A stretch of 64,000 bases of DNA. Origin: Intestinimonas massiliensis (ex Afouda et al. 2020). Its GTDB lineage: Bacteria > Bacillota > Clostridia > Oscillospirales > Oscillospiraceae. The notes beneath the pieces are model-generated. The model worked only from the letters and a program-made list of their open reading frames with translations, was not told where the DNA came from and made no database searches. Below, piece by piece: positions 8,796-18,901 of the stretch. Each line of letters opens with the position of its first letter. Positions within the stretch are counted from its first letter, which is position 1. The position numbers and the translations under genes are program-made. The DNA lies in NCBI RefSeq assembly GCF_001244995.1, contig NZ_LN869528.1, positions 67,001-131,000 of the forward strand. The letters run 5' to 3'.

Positions 8796-10006
8796 CTTAC
8801 ACCTCCGCTTTTCACGTTACGGGTAACCATGGACTTGGCGGGGATCCTGGCCCCGTCCCCCACCTTGATGCCCTCGGCTACCACGGCGATGCCCCATTCC
8901 TCGGGCTTGTCGTCCTCCGGCGGCGCGCCCACCCGGGCGCCCTCGCCGATAACGGCGTTTTCCGCCACGATGGCGTATTCCACCACCGCTCCGGCCTTGA
9001 CCACCGCGCCGGGCATCAGGATGGAGTACTTGACCTGGGCGCCCTCCTCCACCCGTACCGAGTGGAACAGCACCGAATTCTCCACCTCGCCGTAGACCTC
9101 GCAGCCTCCGGTAACCATGGAGTGGGACACCACGGCCTTGGAGCCCATAAAGTGGGGCGGCTTGGTGGGCGTGCGGGCGTAGATGGGCCACGTGGGGTCA
9201 AAAAGCTGCACCCCGCTGTCCACCGCCAGCATATCCATGTTGGCGTCCCACAGGGAATCAATGGTGCCCACGTCCTTCCAGTAGCCGGAAAATCGGTAGG
9301 CGGCCATCCGCTCCCCCGCCGCCAGCATGGCGGGAATGATGTTCTTGCCGAAGTCGTTGGAGGACTTCTCGTCGGCCTCGTCGGCCACCAGATACTCACG
9401 CAGCTGCTTCCAGCTAAAGATGTAGATCCCCATGGAGGCCAGATTGCTCTTGGGCTTTTTGGGCTTCTCCTCAAATTCATAGATCATGTCGTGCTCGTCC
9501 ACGTTCATGATGCCGAAGCGGGGGGCCTCCTCCATGGGGACCTCCATCACCGAGATGGTGCAGGCCGCCCCCGCCGCCTTGTGCCGCTCCAGCATCTTCT
9601 CGTAGTCCATCTTATAGACGTGGTCACCGGAGAGGATCAGGACATAGTCGGGGTCGTACAGGGAAATGAAGCCGATGTTCTGGTAGATGGCGTTGGCCGT
9701 CCCCTTGTACCAGGTGCCCTTGTCCCCCTCCTTGACGTAGGGGGGCAGGATGTGGACGCCACCGTCGGAACGGTCCAGGTCCCAGGGCTGGCCGTTTCCA
9801 ATGTAGCTGTTGAGTTCCAGGGGCTGATACTGGGTGAGGACGCCGACAGTGTCGATGCCGGAATTCACACAGTTGGACAGGGGAAAGTCGATGATCCGGA
9901 ACTTGCCCCCGAAGGGGACGGCTGGCTTGGCCACCTTGCTGGTGAGGGCCTTCAGCCGGCTGCCCTGGCCTCCCGCCAGGAGCATGGCCACACATGTCTT
10001 CTTCAT
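8792..10006 (-). CDS. glgC: Glucose-1-phosphate adenylyltransferase
   Basis: A 404-residue enzyme that makes ADP-glucose from ATP and glucose-1-phosphate, the committed step of bacterial glycogen synthesis. The nucleotide loop [14 protein letters not shown], the [14 protein letters not shown] stretch and the substrate motif [11 protein letters not shown] are visible. A beta-helix domain follows. The start used is the ATG at 10006 (MKKTCVAM) with AGAGGTGA upstream, rather than an in-frame codon 42 bases earlier. It sits between glgB and glgD in the glg operon and overlaps glgD by four bases. Confidence 0.97.
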   Translation of the reverse strand: MKKTCVAMLLAGGQGSRLKALTSKVAKPAVPFGGKFRIIDFPLSNCVNSGIDTVGVLTQYQPLELNSYIGNGQPWDLDRSDGGVHILPPYVKEGDKGTWYKGTANAIYQNIGFISLYDPDYVLILSGDHVYKMDYEKMLERHKAAGAACTISVMEVPMEEAPRFGIMNVDEHDMIYEFEEKPKKPKSNLASMGIYIFSWKQLREYLVADEADEKSSNDFGKNIIPAMLAAGERMAAYRFSGYWKDVGTIDSLWDANMDMLAVDSGVQLFDPTWPIYARTPTKPPHFMGSKAVVSHSMVTGGCEVYGEVENSVLFHSVRVEEGAQVKYSILMPGAVVKAGAVVEYAIVAENAVIGEGARVGAPPEDDKPEEWGIAVVAEGIKVGDGARIPAKSMVTRNVKSGGVR

Positions 10007-10064
10007 TCTATCACCTCTTGGTTGAAGTGGGGAGATCGTTCTTCCCATTCCCTGGGGGCTGGGT

Positions 10065-12221
10065 TCAGGAGTCCTTCTCCGGCTTGACGGCCGGGACAGG
10101 CGAGCGCTTCCGCACCGCGGGCTTGGCCGTCGGAGTCCTGACCGCCGGAGCGGCGGCCTGCTCCCGGACGGCGGGGGGCGCTTTTTTCTCCCGCACCGCG
10201 GGCTTGGCCGCCCGTTTCTTCACCGCCGGCGCGGGGGCCTTTTCCCGAATGGCCGGCTTGTCTGCCGGGTCCTTCCGGGCCGGAAGGCTCTCCGCCTTCT
10301 TCCGGCGGGGCGGGAACTTCCGGGTACAGCGATACACCACCGCGCTCATGGGCGGCAACGTGAGCACGAGAGACTGGCCACGGCCGTGGCAGGGAACGTA
10401 CTCGCTCTTTACCGGAGCCTTGTCCCCCCGGCCCTGTCCGCCGTATGCCTCGTCGTCGGTATTGAAGATGCAGGTATACTGCCCCGCGGCAGGTACGCCG
10501 ATGCGGTAGCCCGTCCGGTCCACCGGGGAGAAGTTGCACACCACCACCAGAGCGCCGCCCTTCTTGTCCCGGCGCACGAAGGCCACGGTGTCGGCCTGGT
10601 TGTCGTCAGCCTGAATCCACTCGAAGCCCTCCCAGGAGAAATCCAGCTCCCACAGCTCTTTGTGCTCCAGGTAGAAGGCGTTGGCCGCCTTGAAAAAGGT
10701 CTGGGTCTTCCGGTTTTCCTCGTTGGCCAGCAGGTGCCAGTCCAGGGACTGCTCAAAATGCCACTCGTTCCACTGGCCGAACTCGCTGCCCATCATCAGC
10801 AGCTTCTTCCCCGGGTGGGTGAGCATGTAGGCGTAAAACGCCCGCACGCCGGCAAACTGCTCGGCATAGGTCCCCGGCATCTTGTTGAGAAAAGAGCCCT
10901 TCATATGCACCACCTCGTCATGGGAGAGGGGTAAGATGAAGTTCTCCGAAAAGGCGTACATCAGCGAGAAGGTGATGTCCTTATGGTTGAACTGCCGGAA
11001 ATAGGGGTCCATCTTCATATAGTGGGTGATGTCGTTCATCCACCCCATGTTCCATTTCAGGTTGAAGCCCAGCCCGCCCTCGCTGACCGGGTGGGACACC
11101 AGGGGCCAGGCGGTGGACTCCTCGGCGATCATCAGTACGTCGTCGTGCTGGCCGAAAATCCGGGTGTTGAGCTGCTGGATGAAGTCCACGGCCTCCAGAT
11201 TCTCGTTGCCGCCGTGGATGTTGGGGGTCCACTGTCCCCCCTGGCGGCCGTAGTCCAGGTAGAGCATGGAGGCCACCGCGTCCACCCGCAGGCCGTCGAT
11301 GTGGAACATCTCCAGCCAGAACAGGGCGGAGGAGTACAGGAAGGAGCGGACCTCATTCTTGCCGTAGTCGAACACCCGGGTGCCCCAGTCGGCGTGCTCC
11401 CCCTTGCGCATGTCGGTGTACTCGTAGCAGGGCTGGCCGTCGAACTCGTACAGGCCGAAGGCGTCCTTGGGGAAGTGGGCCGGGACCCAGTCCAGAATGA
11501 CGCCCACCCCGGCCTGATGGAGCTGGTCCACCAGATACATGAAGTCCTTAGGGGTGCCGAAGCGGCTGGTGGCAGCGAAGTAGCCGGTGCACTGATAGCC
11601 CCAGGAGTCATCCAGGGGGTGCTCGGTGACGGGCATCAGCTCCACGTGGGTGAAGCCCATCTCCTTGACATAGGGCACCAGGTACTCGGCTATGTCCCGG
11701 TAAGAGAGGAACTCCCCCTCCCCCGTCCGGCGCCAGGACCCCAGGTGGACCTCATAGATGTTGAGGGGCTTTTGGTAGATTGGATTTTTCTTCCGCCAGT
11801 CCAGCCAGCCCCTGTCCCCCCACTCATAGCCTCCCAGTTCATAGAGCTTGGAGGCGGTACCGGGCCGGGTCTCAGCGTGAAAGGCGTAAGGATCGGCCTT
11901 AAACAGCATCCGGCCGTCCGGCGTCTCCACGGCGTACTTGTAGAGGTCGTACTCCCGGAGCCCGGGGATAAAGCCCTCCCAGACGCCCCCCTCCATCTGC
12001 TCCAAGGGGTGGCAGCCGGGGACCCACTGGTTGAAATCGCCCACCACCGACACGGCCGCCGCATGGGGCGCCCAGACCCGGAAGACATGTCCCGTCTGCC
12101 CCTCGCGCTCCGCTGTGTGGGCGCCCATGTATTCCCAGGCCCGGATGGCCTGGCCGTCGGTGTATTCCTTTATATGTTGTGCCAGCTCCGGGGCGGACCC
12201 GGTCCACTGCTCCTGCTCCAT
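10065..12221 (-). CDS. glgB: 1,4-alpha-glucan branching enzyme with basic tail
   Basis: A 718-residue GH13 branching enzyme that introduces alpha-1,6 branches into glycogen. It has the N-terminal CBM48-like domain ([21 protein letters not shown]), then the barrel motifs [25 protein letters not shown] (nucleophile D314), AEEST (acid near 367) and [10 protein letters not shown]. The ordinary enzyme ends near residue 633. An 85-residue extension (bases 10068-10322) follows, made of repeated PAVRE/PAVKK/PAVRK units rich in Lys, Arg, Ala and Pro. It is the first gene of the glg operon, behind a good promoter and a leader hairpin. Confidence 0.97.
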   Translation of the reverse strand: MEQEQWTGSAPELAQHIKEYTDGQAIRAWEYMGAHTAEREGQTGHVFRVWAPHAAAVSVVGDFNQWVPGCHPLEQMEGGVWEGFIPGLREYDLYKYAVETPDGRMLFKADPYAFHAETRPGTASKLYELGGYEWGDRGWLDWRKKNPIYQKPLNIYEVHLGSWRRTGEGEFLSYRDIAEYLVPYVKEMGFTHVELMPVTEHPLDDSWGYQCTGYFAATSRFGTPKDFMYLVDQLHQAGVGVILDWVPAHFPKDAFGLYEFDGQPCYEYTDMRKGEHADWGTRVFDYGKNEVRSFLYSSALFWLEMFHIDGLRVDAVASMLYLDYGRQGGQWTPNIHGGNENLEAVDFIQQLNTRIFGQHDDVLMIAEESTAWPLVSHPVSEGGLGFNLKWNMGWMNDITHYMKMDPYFRQFNHKDITFSLMYAFSENFILPLSHDEVVHMKGSFLNKMPGTYAEQFAGVRAFYAYMLTHPGKKLLMMGSEFGQWNEWHFEQSLDWHLLANEENRKTQTFFKAANAFYLEHKELWELDFSWEGFEWIQADDNQADTVAFVRRDKKGGALVVVCNFSPVDRTGYRIGVPAAGQYTCIFNTDDEAYGGQGRGDKAPVKSEYVPCHGRGQSLVLTLPPMSAVVYRCTRKFPPRRKKAESLPARKDPADKPAIREKAPAPAVKKRAAKPAVREKKAPPAVREQAAAPAVRTPTAKPAVRKRSPVPAVKPEKDS

Positions 12222-12252
12222 AAGGCTTCCCCATTTCTTTGGTATTATTATC

Positions 12253-12325
12253 CAAATACCCGAAGCAGTTCCTCCTCTTGGTTGTAAATGATACTAATTG
12301 ATGGAATTTTTTCTTCGGGTATTTG
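12253..12325 (-). repeat. Inverted repeat in the glg operon leader
   Basis: Perfect 13-bp arms, CAAATACCCGAAG at 12253-12265 and its complement at 12313-12325, with a 47-base interval. The upstream arm falls at the predicted transcription start, so the glg mRNA would begin with a long-range hairpin. The loop carries an AGAGGAGGA stretch with no obvious gene behind it. The element could stabilise the mRNA, regulate it, or act as a two-site DNA operator. Confidence 0.6.
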
Positions 12326-12330
12326 TATAA

Positions 12331-12359
12331 ATTATACAACACCTTTTGATGTCAGTCAA
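12331..12359 (-). promoter_or_regulatory. Sigma-70 promoter of the glg operon
   Basis: On the minus strand TTGACT (12359-12354), a 17-bp spacer and a perfect TATAAT (12336-12331) lie 110 bases before the glgB start. Confidence 0.85.
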
Positions 12360-12420
12360 GGTCTAGCCCCCACCCTTCCTATAAAATTTCTGTAAGGTCC
12401 CAGAAAGGGATTCGTACAAA

Positions 12421-12461
12421 ATAACCGGCCGCCCATTCCGTAAAAGGGAACGGGCGGCCGG
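12421..12461 (-). terminator. Terminator after the D,D-carboxypeptidase gene
   Basis: A GC-rich stem (12425-12434 with 12452-12461, extended by a few inner pairs) followed on the minus strand by TTATTTT. It separates the carboxypeptidase gene from the glg promoter. Confidence 0.8.
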
Positions 12462-12489
12462 CGGCGTATGGGGGGACAAAGCCCCGGGG

Positions 12490-13620
12490 CTATCCGGCCA
12501 TAAACAGGATGTCTAGGAATCGCTTAAAGATGCCGGGCATGGTCAGGCGCTCCACAGCCTGGTCAGCCACAATGGGGATGGTCTGCTGCTCCACACCAGA
12601 TACCGAGACCACCATCTCTCCCAGCTTCTGTCCGACCTCCACAGGGGCCTCCACCCGCTCGGTGAGGCGCAGCTCGGTGGTGACGTTGTTGAGCTCGGCC
12701 TTGTCGATCAGAATACGGCCGGACTGGGCCAGCACGGGCTGGACGGTGGAGCACTCGCCCAGGGCCACCTCCACCGGCGGCAGCGCCTGGTCAGGGTGGA
12801 CGTCCAGGAGGGTATAGTTGGCGAAGCCGAAGTTCAGGAGGGCCTTGGCGCCTTCAAACCGTTTTTCCGAGGTAGGGCACTTCATCACCACGGCAATGAG
12901 CTCCATGCCGTCCCGCTCGGCGGTGGCCGACAGGCAGTAGAGGGCGGAATCGGTGAAGCCGGTCTTGAGGCCGGTGGCCCCTTCATAGAACCGGATGAGC
13001 TTGTTGGTGTTGGCGAGCTGGAACTGGCCGTCCCGGACGGAGTCCATCCAGATGGTGGTGAACTCCCGGATGCCGGGGTGGGCCAGGAGCGCCCGGGACA
13101 TGACGGCGATGTCGTAGGCGGAGGTCAGGTGGCCGGCGGCGGGCAGTCCGGTGCAGTTGATAAAGGTAGTATCGGCCATGCCCAGCTCCGCCGCCCGGCG
13201 GTTCATCCGCTCCACAAAACCCTCCTCGCTGCCGGCAATGTGCTCGGCCAGGGCCACTGCGGCGTCGTTGCCCGACACCACCGCCACCGCCTTGAGCATA
13301 TCATGGACGGTCATCTGCTCCCCCTCCTTCAGGTAGACCTGGGAGCCGCCCATGGAGGCCGCCTGGGCGGAAACCGTGACCATATCCTCCATCTTGAGCC
13401 GCCCGTCGTCGATGGCCTCCATTACCAGCAGCAGGGTCATGACCTTGGTGACGCTGGCGGGCTCCAGCTTGTCGTGGGCATTCGCTTCGTAGAGCACCGT
13501 GCCGGTCTCCTTCTCCATCAGGATGGCGGAACCGGCTTCCACCGCCGGTCCACCGGAGACGGCGGCGGCGGGCAGGATCAGCAGAACGGCGGCCACCAGG
13601 GCCGCGGCGCATTTTTTCAT
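12490..13620 (-). CDS. D-alanyl-D-alanine carboxypeptidase (penicillin-binding protein 5/DacF type)
   Basis: A 376-residue secreted serine peptidase that removes the terminal D-alanine of peptidoglycan stem peptides and so limits cross-linking. A signal peptide spans residues 1-20. The three penicillin-binding motifs are present: SVTK (56-59), SGN (116-118) and KTG (219-221). A C-terminal beta domain and a final hydrophobic/amphipathic segment (IFKRFLDILFM) fit peripheral membrane anchoring. The start ATG has GGAGGGAG upstream. It is a single-gene unit, divergent from the heat-shock operon. In spore-formers some members of this family work in the spore cortex, but nothing here decides this. 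Confidence 0.95.
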   Translation of the reverse strand: MKKCAAALVAAVLLILPAAAVSGGPAVEAGSAILMEKETGTVLYEANAHDKLEPASVTKVMTLLLVMEAIDDGRLKMEDMVTVSAQAASMGGSQVYLKEGEQMTVHDMLKAVAVVSGNDAAVALAEHIAGSEEGFVERMNRRAAELGMADTTFINCTGLPAAGHLTSAYDIAVMSRALLAHPGIREFTTIWMDSVRDGQFQLANTNKLIRFYEGATGLKTGFTDSALYCLSATAERDGMELIAVVMKCPTSEKRFEGAKALLNFGFANYTLLDVHPDQALPPVEVALGECSTVQPVLAQSGRILIDKAELNNVTTELRLTERVEAPVEVGQKLGEMVVSVSGVEQQTIPIVADQAVERLTMPGIFKRFLDILFMAG

Positions 13621-13789
13621 CGGGATCTCCCTCCATGTTCATCTTCTATGGAAAAGGATGTGAAAATCTCCCTTGTTCTATGCGGGCAGCCACCTGCGAA
13701 AATTTCCCTGCGCCCCTGCGGTGTTTTGGCAATCCAGCCCCACTTTTGCAAACATTTTTAGCGTTCACATTTAATTTACAACCTTCCTA

Positions 13790-13818
13790 TTGACTTTTCC
13801 CCGGGGCGGTGGTAGATT
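13790..13818 (+). promoter_or_regulatory. Vegetative promoter of the hrcA operon
   Basis: TTGACT (13790-13795), a 17-bp spacer and TAGATT (13813-13818), directly followed by the CIRCE element. Confidence 0.85.
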
Positions 13819-13822
13819 TACA

Positions 13823-13849
13823 TTAGCACTCAGGGATAATGAGTGCTAA
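13823..13849. promoter_or_regulatory. CIRCE operator (HrcA binding site)
   Basis: An exact match to the CIRCE consensus: TTAGCACTC, nine bases, GAGTGCTAA. It covers the expected transcription start, so HrcA bound here would block the operon in the absence of heat stress. Confidence 0.98.
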
Positions 13850-13896
13850 AAGAGGCGCGATGGCGCTTCCGATTTTAAAAAGAAGGTGAGCGCGGT

Positions 13897-14961
13897 ATGG
13901 ATCTGAGCGACCGGAAGAAGAAAATCCTCCGCGCCATCATCGAAAACTACATTGAGACGGCGGAGCCGGTGGGCTCCAAGGCCATCGCCTCTCTGCCGGG
14001 ACTGAACGTCTCGTCGGCCACCATCCGCAACGAGATGGCCGATCTGGAGGCCCTGGGCCTGCTGGAGCAGCCCCATACCTCCGCAGGACGCATCCCCTCT
14101 CCCAAGGGCTACCGCATCTACGTCAATGAACTGATGACCGACTACCGCCTGTCAGCGCAGGAGACCAAGCGGCTCAATGAGGCGCTGCACATGAAAATGC
14201 GGGAGTTGGACCAGGTCATCGATCAGGCCGGGCGGATCATTTCCCAACTCACCCGCTACCCCTCCTTTGCCCTGGCCGCCGGGGGCGACCGGATCACCAT
14301 TCGGCGCTTCGACCTGCTGATGGTGGACCGCGACGCCTTCATCATTGTGGTCATGACCGACACCAACGTGGTACGCAACCGGCTGGTGCGCCTGCCCTCC
14401 GACCTGTCGGAGGCTCAGCTCCAGCTTTTGAACACCCTTCTCAACGCCACCTTTACCGGTCTGACGCTGGACGAGATCACCCCCGAGCTGATGCGGGTGG
14501 CCTCCCACGCGGCGGGCGAGGCCTACGGCCTCATCTCTCTGGTGGTCTCCTTCGCCGTGGAGGTGCTGGAGAGTCTGGAGCAGCGCACCGTCCACACGGC
14601 GGGCATTGCCAGCCTTTTGACCCACCCGGAGTACCACAGTCTGGACCGGGCGGCGCCGCTGATGACCTATCTGTCCGAGGACCGGGACGCCGCCCGCTTC
14701 CCCATGCCCGACAAGGACCCTATGGAGATCCTCATCGGGCCGGAGAACGTGGTGGACGCCCTGAAGGACACCAGCGTGGTAATGGCCAGCTACGACATCG
14801 GCGACGGCATGCGCGGCGTCGTGGGCGTTGTGGGTCCCACCCGTATGGATTACGCCAAGATTTCCGCCCGTCTTTCCTACTTTGCGGAGGGTCTCTCCCG
14901 CATGTTCGGCAAGGGCGGGCTTCCCCCCGCCGGGGAGGACCCCGAGCACGATGACCGATAG
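13897..14961 (+). CDS. hrcA: Heat-inducible transcriptional repressor HrcA
   Basis: A 354-residue winged-helix repressor that binds CIRCE elements and needs GroEL for activity. The N-terminal DNA-binding part (RKKKILRAIIENYIETAEPVG, then SSATIRNEMADLEALGLL and HTSAGRIPS) is typical; the C-terminal part has the expected GMRGVVGVVGPTRMDY stretch. It heads the classical hrcA-grpE-dnaK-dnaJ operon, with a CIRCE site 47 bases upstream. AAGGTGAG precedes the ATG at 13897. Confidence 0.98.
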   Translation: MDLSDRKKKILRAIIENYIETAEPVGSKAIASLPGLNVSSATIRNEMADLEALGLLEQPHTSAGRIPSPKGYRIYVNELMTDYRLSAQETKRLNEALHMKMRELDQVIDQAGRIISQLTRYPSFALAAGGDRITIRRFDLLMVDRDAFIIVVMTDTNVVRNRLVRLPSDLSEAQLQLLNTLLNATFTGLTLDEITPELMRVASHAAGEAYGLISLVVSFAVEVLESLEQRTVHTAGIASLLTHPEYHSLDRAAPLMTYLSEDRDAARFPMPDKDPMEILIGPENVVDALKDTSVVMASYDIGDGMRGVVGVVGPTRMDYAKISARLSYFAEGLSRMFGKGGLPPAGEDPEHDDR

Positions 14962-14978
14962 GAGGCCGAAAAATCATC

Positions 14979-15545
14979 ATGAGCAAACGTGAAAAAGACC
15001 AGGAGCAGAAGGCCGCTCAGGCCGCGTCAGAGCACGCGGAGAGCGCCGAGGTCCCGGAGGATATCGTTCCGGAGGAGCCCGCCGCCGGAACCCAGGACCC
15101 GCTGCCGGAGGAGCTGGAGCATTTGAAAGCTTCCTTGTCCGCCAAGGAGGAGCAGTACCTCCGGCTGGCCGCCGAGTACGACAACTTCCGCAAGCGCAGC
15201 CAGAAGGAAAAGGAGAGCATCTACGCCGACGCCAAGGCCGACGCCCTCACCGCCTTCCTTCCCGTCTACGACAATCTGGAACGGGCCCTGAAGCAGGAGA
15301 CCGCCGACGAGGCCTTCAAAAAGGGCGTAGAGATGACCATGACTCAGCTCCGGGAGATCCTGACTAAGCTGGGTATCTCGGAGATTCCCGCCCTGGGCGA
15401 GTCCTTCGATCCCAACCTCCACAACGCCGTCATGCATGTGGAGGACGAAGCGGCTGGCGAGAACACCATCGTGGATGTGTTCCAGGCTGGCTTCAAGCTG
15501 GGCGACAAGGTCATCCGGTTCGCCATGGTGAAGGTAGCCAACTGA
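14979..15545 (+). CDS. grpE: Nucleotide exchange factor GrpE
   Basis: A 188-residue cochaperone that speeds ADP release from DnaK. It has an acidic disordered N-terminus (about residues 1-45), a long helix (ASLSAKEEQYLRLAAEYDNF, RKRSQKEKESIYADA) and a C-terminal beta domain ending VIRFAMVKVAN, as in the family. The gene lies 17 bases after hrcA in the same operon. Confidence 0.97.
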   Translation: MSKREKDQEQKAAQAASEHAESAEVPEDIVPEEPAAGTQDPLPEELEHLKASLSAKEEQYLRLAAEYDNFRKRSQKEKESIYADAKADALTAFLPVYDNLERALKQETADEAFKKGVEMTMTQLREILTKLGISEIPALGESFDPNLHNAVMHVEDEAAGENTIVDVFQAGFKLGDKVIRFAMVKVAN

Positions 15546-15634
15546 GGCAGGCCGCCACGCCCCAACGCCCGGTTTTCGGCTTCTCCGCATTTCTTTTGTA
15601 AAAACCAATTTCTTGATTATTGGAGGAATATATT

Positions 15635-17503
<1,869 letters not shown>

Positions 17504-17514
17504 ATTTTGTATTT

Positions 17515-17542
17515 GCAGAGCCGCTGCTTGCAGCGGCTCTGC
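17515..17542 (+). other. Intercistronic hairpin between dnaK and dnaJ
   Basis: A perfect 13-bp GC-rich stem (17515-17527 with 17530-17542) with a 2-base loop and no T-run after it. This suits a processing or partial-attenuation element that lowers dnaJ output relative to dnaK rather than a full terminator. Confidence 0.7.
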
Positions 17543-17662
17543 TACCCTGTATCCCAGGCCCGAAGCCCAGCGCGGCGGGTTTTGGGCGGAGAGGAGGAGC
17601 AAAGCGGCACCGCACGGAAGGGCGACGGTCGTTTCATGCGGCGCGGTCTTTGCGACGACGAT

Positions 17663-18838
17663 ATGGCTGATCAAAAACGAGATTACTATGAAGTCCTGGG
17701 CGTGTCTAAAGGCGTCTCGGACGATGAACTGAAAAAGGCCTACCGCAAGCTGGCCAAGCAGTACCACCCCGACCTCAACCCCGGCGACAAGACCGCCGAG
17801 GCCAAGTTCAAGGAGGTCAACGAGGCCTACGAGGTCCTGTCCGACAAGGACAAACGGGCCCGCTACGACCAGTTCGGCCACGCGGGTGTGGACCCCAACT
17901 TCGGCGCCGGCGGACCCGGCGGCGGCTTTGGCGGCGGCTTCGGCGGCTTCGACATGGGTGACATTGACCTGGGCGACCTGTTCGGCTCCTTCTTCGGCGG
18001 CGGCTTCGGCGGCGGAGGCGGAGGCGGCCGCAGCCGCAACGCCCCCCAGAAGGGAGAGACCATCCGGGCCGGGGTGACCATCACCTTCGAAGAGGCGGCC
18101 TTCGGCTGCGAGAAGGAGATCACCGTCACCCGCACGGAGCCCTGCGAGGAGTGCAAGGGCTCCGGCTGCGCCCCCGGCACCACGGCGGAGATCTGTCCCG
18201 ACTGTCACGGCAGCGGCGTGGTCCGGATCCAGCGGGGAGGAGGCGGCTTCTCCTTCTCCACCACCGCGGCCTGCACCCGCTGCCGCGGTACCGGAAAGAT
18301 CATCCACCAGCCCTGCAAATCCTGCGGCGGCGCGGGGAGCGTCCGGCGGCAGAAGAAGCTGTCCGTCACCATCCCGGCGGGCATCGACAACGGCCAGGCC
18401 GTCTCCCTGCGGGGGCAGGGCGGCGCGGGCAAAAACGGCGGGCCGGCGGGCGATCTGCTCATTGGCGTCACCGTCCAGCCCCACCCCATCTTCCGCCGGG
18501 ACGGCACGTCGGTCTACATGGAACAGCCGGTCTCCTTCGCCCAGGCGGCCCTGGGGGCGGAGCTCCAGATTCCCACCATCGACGGCACGGTGAAATACTC
18601 CATGCCCGAGGGCACCCAGACCGGCACCACCTTCCGTCTGCGCGGCAAGGGCATTCCCAGCCTCAACGGCCGGGGCCGGGGCGACCAGTACGTCACCGTA
18701 AAGGTCCTGGTTCCCACCGGCCTGAGCCGGGCCCAGAAGGAGGCCCTGCATGCCTTTGCCGAGTCCATGGGGGAGGAAAAAGAGGACTCCGGTGATCCAC
18801 TTAAGAATCTTTTTGACAAGAGAAGGAAAAAGAAATAA
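17663..18838 (+). CDS. dnaJ: Chaperone DnaJ (Hsp40)
   Basis: A 391-residue type I Hsp40 that stimulates DnaK ATPase and delivers substrates. It has the J domain with HPD at residues 35-37, a Gly/Phe-rich linker unusually rich in GGGFGG units, four CxxCxGxG zinc repeats ([32 protein letters not shown]) and the C-terminal substrate-binding domain. The start is placed at 17663 by homology ([13 protein letters not shown]). The ribosome site there is poor; an in-frame ATG at 17636 would add nine residues. The stop codon lies inside the operon terminator. Confidence 0.95.
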   Translation: MADQKRDYYEVLGVSKGVSDDELKKAYRKLAKQYHPDLNPGDKTAEAKFKEVNEAYEVLSDKDKRARYDQFGHAGVDPNFGAGGPGGGFGGGFGGFDMGDIDLGDLFGSFFGGGFGGGGGGGRSRNAPQKGETIRAGVTITFEEAAFGCEKEITVTRTEPCEECKGSGCAPGTTAEICPDCHGSGVVRIQRGGGGFSFSTTAACTRCRGTGKIIHQPCKSCGGAGSVRRQKKLSVTIPAGIDNGQAVSLRGQGGAGKNGGPAGDLLIGVTVQPHPIFRRDGTSVYMEQPVSFAQAALGAELQIPTIDGTVKYSMPEGTQTGTTFRLRGKGIPSLNGRGRGDQYVTVKVLVPTGLSRAQKEALHAFAESMGEEKEDSGDPLKNLFDKRRKKK

Positions 18839-18878
18839 AATAGAGGACAGTCCATATGGACTGTCCTCTATTTTATTT
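18833..18878. terminator. Terminator of the heat-shock operon
   Basis: A perfect 46-base palindrome (23+23), A-rich on one side and T-rich on the other, which includes the dnaJ stop codon. It ends 23 bases before the next gene. Confidence 0.9.
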
Positions 18879-18901
18879 CTACCGCTCTTCGGAGGTGTAC
18901 C

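Noticed and set aside
17507-17662. An upstream extension of dnaJ by 52 codons
   Set aside because: The extension includes the intercistronic hairpin and does not resemble a J-domain protein N-terminus.
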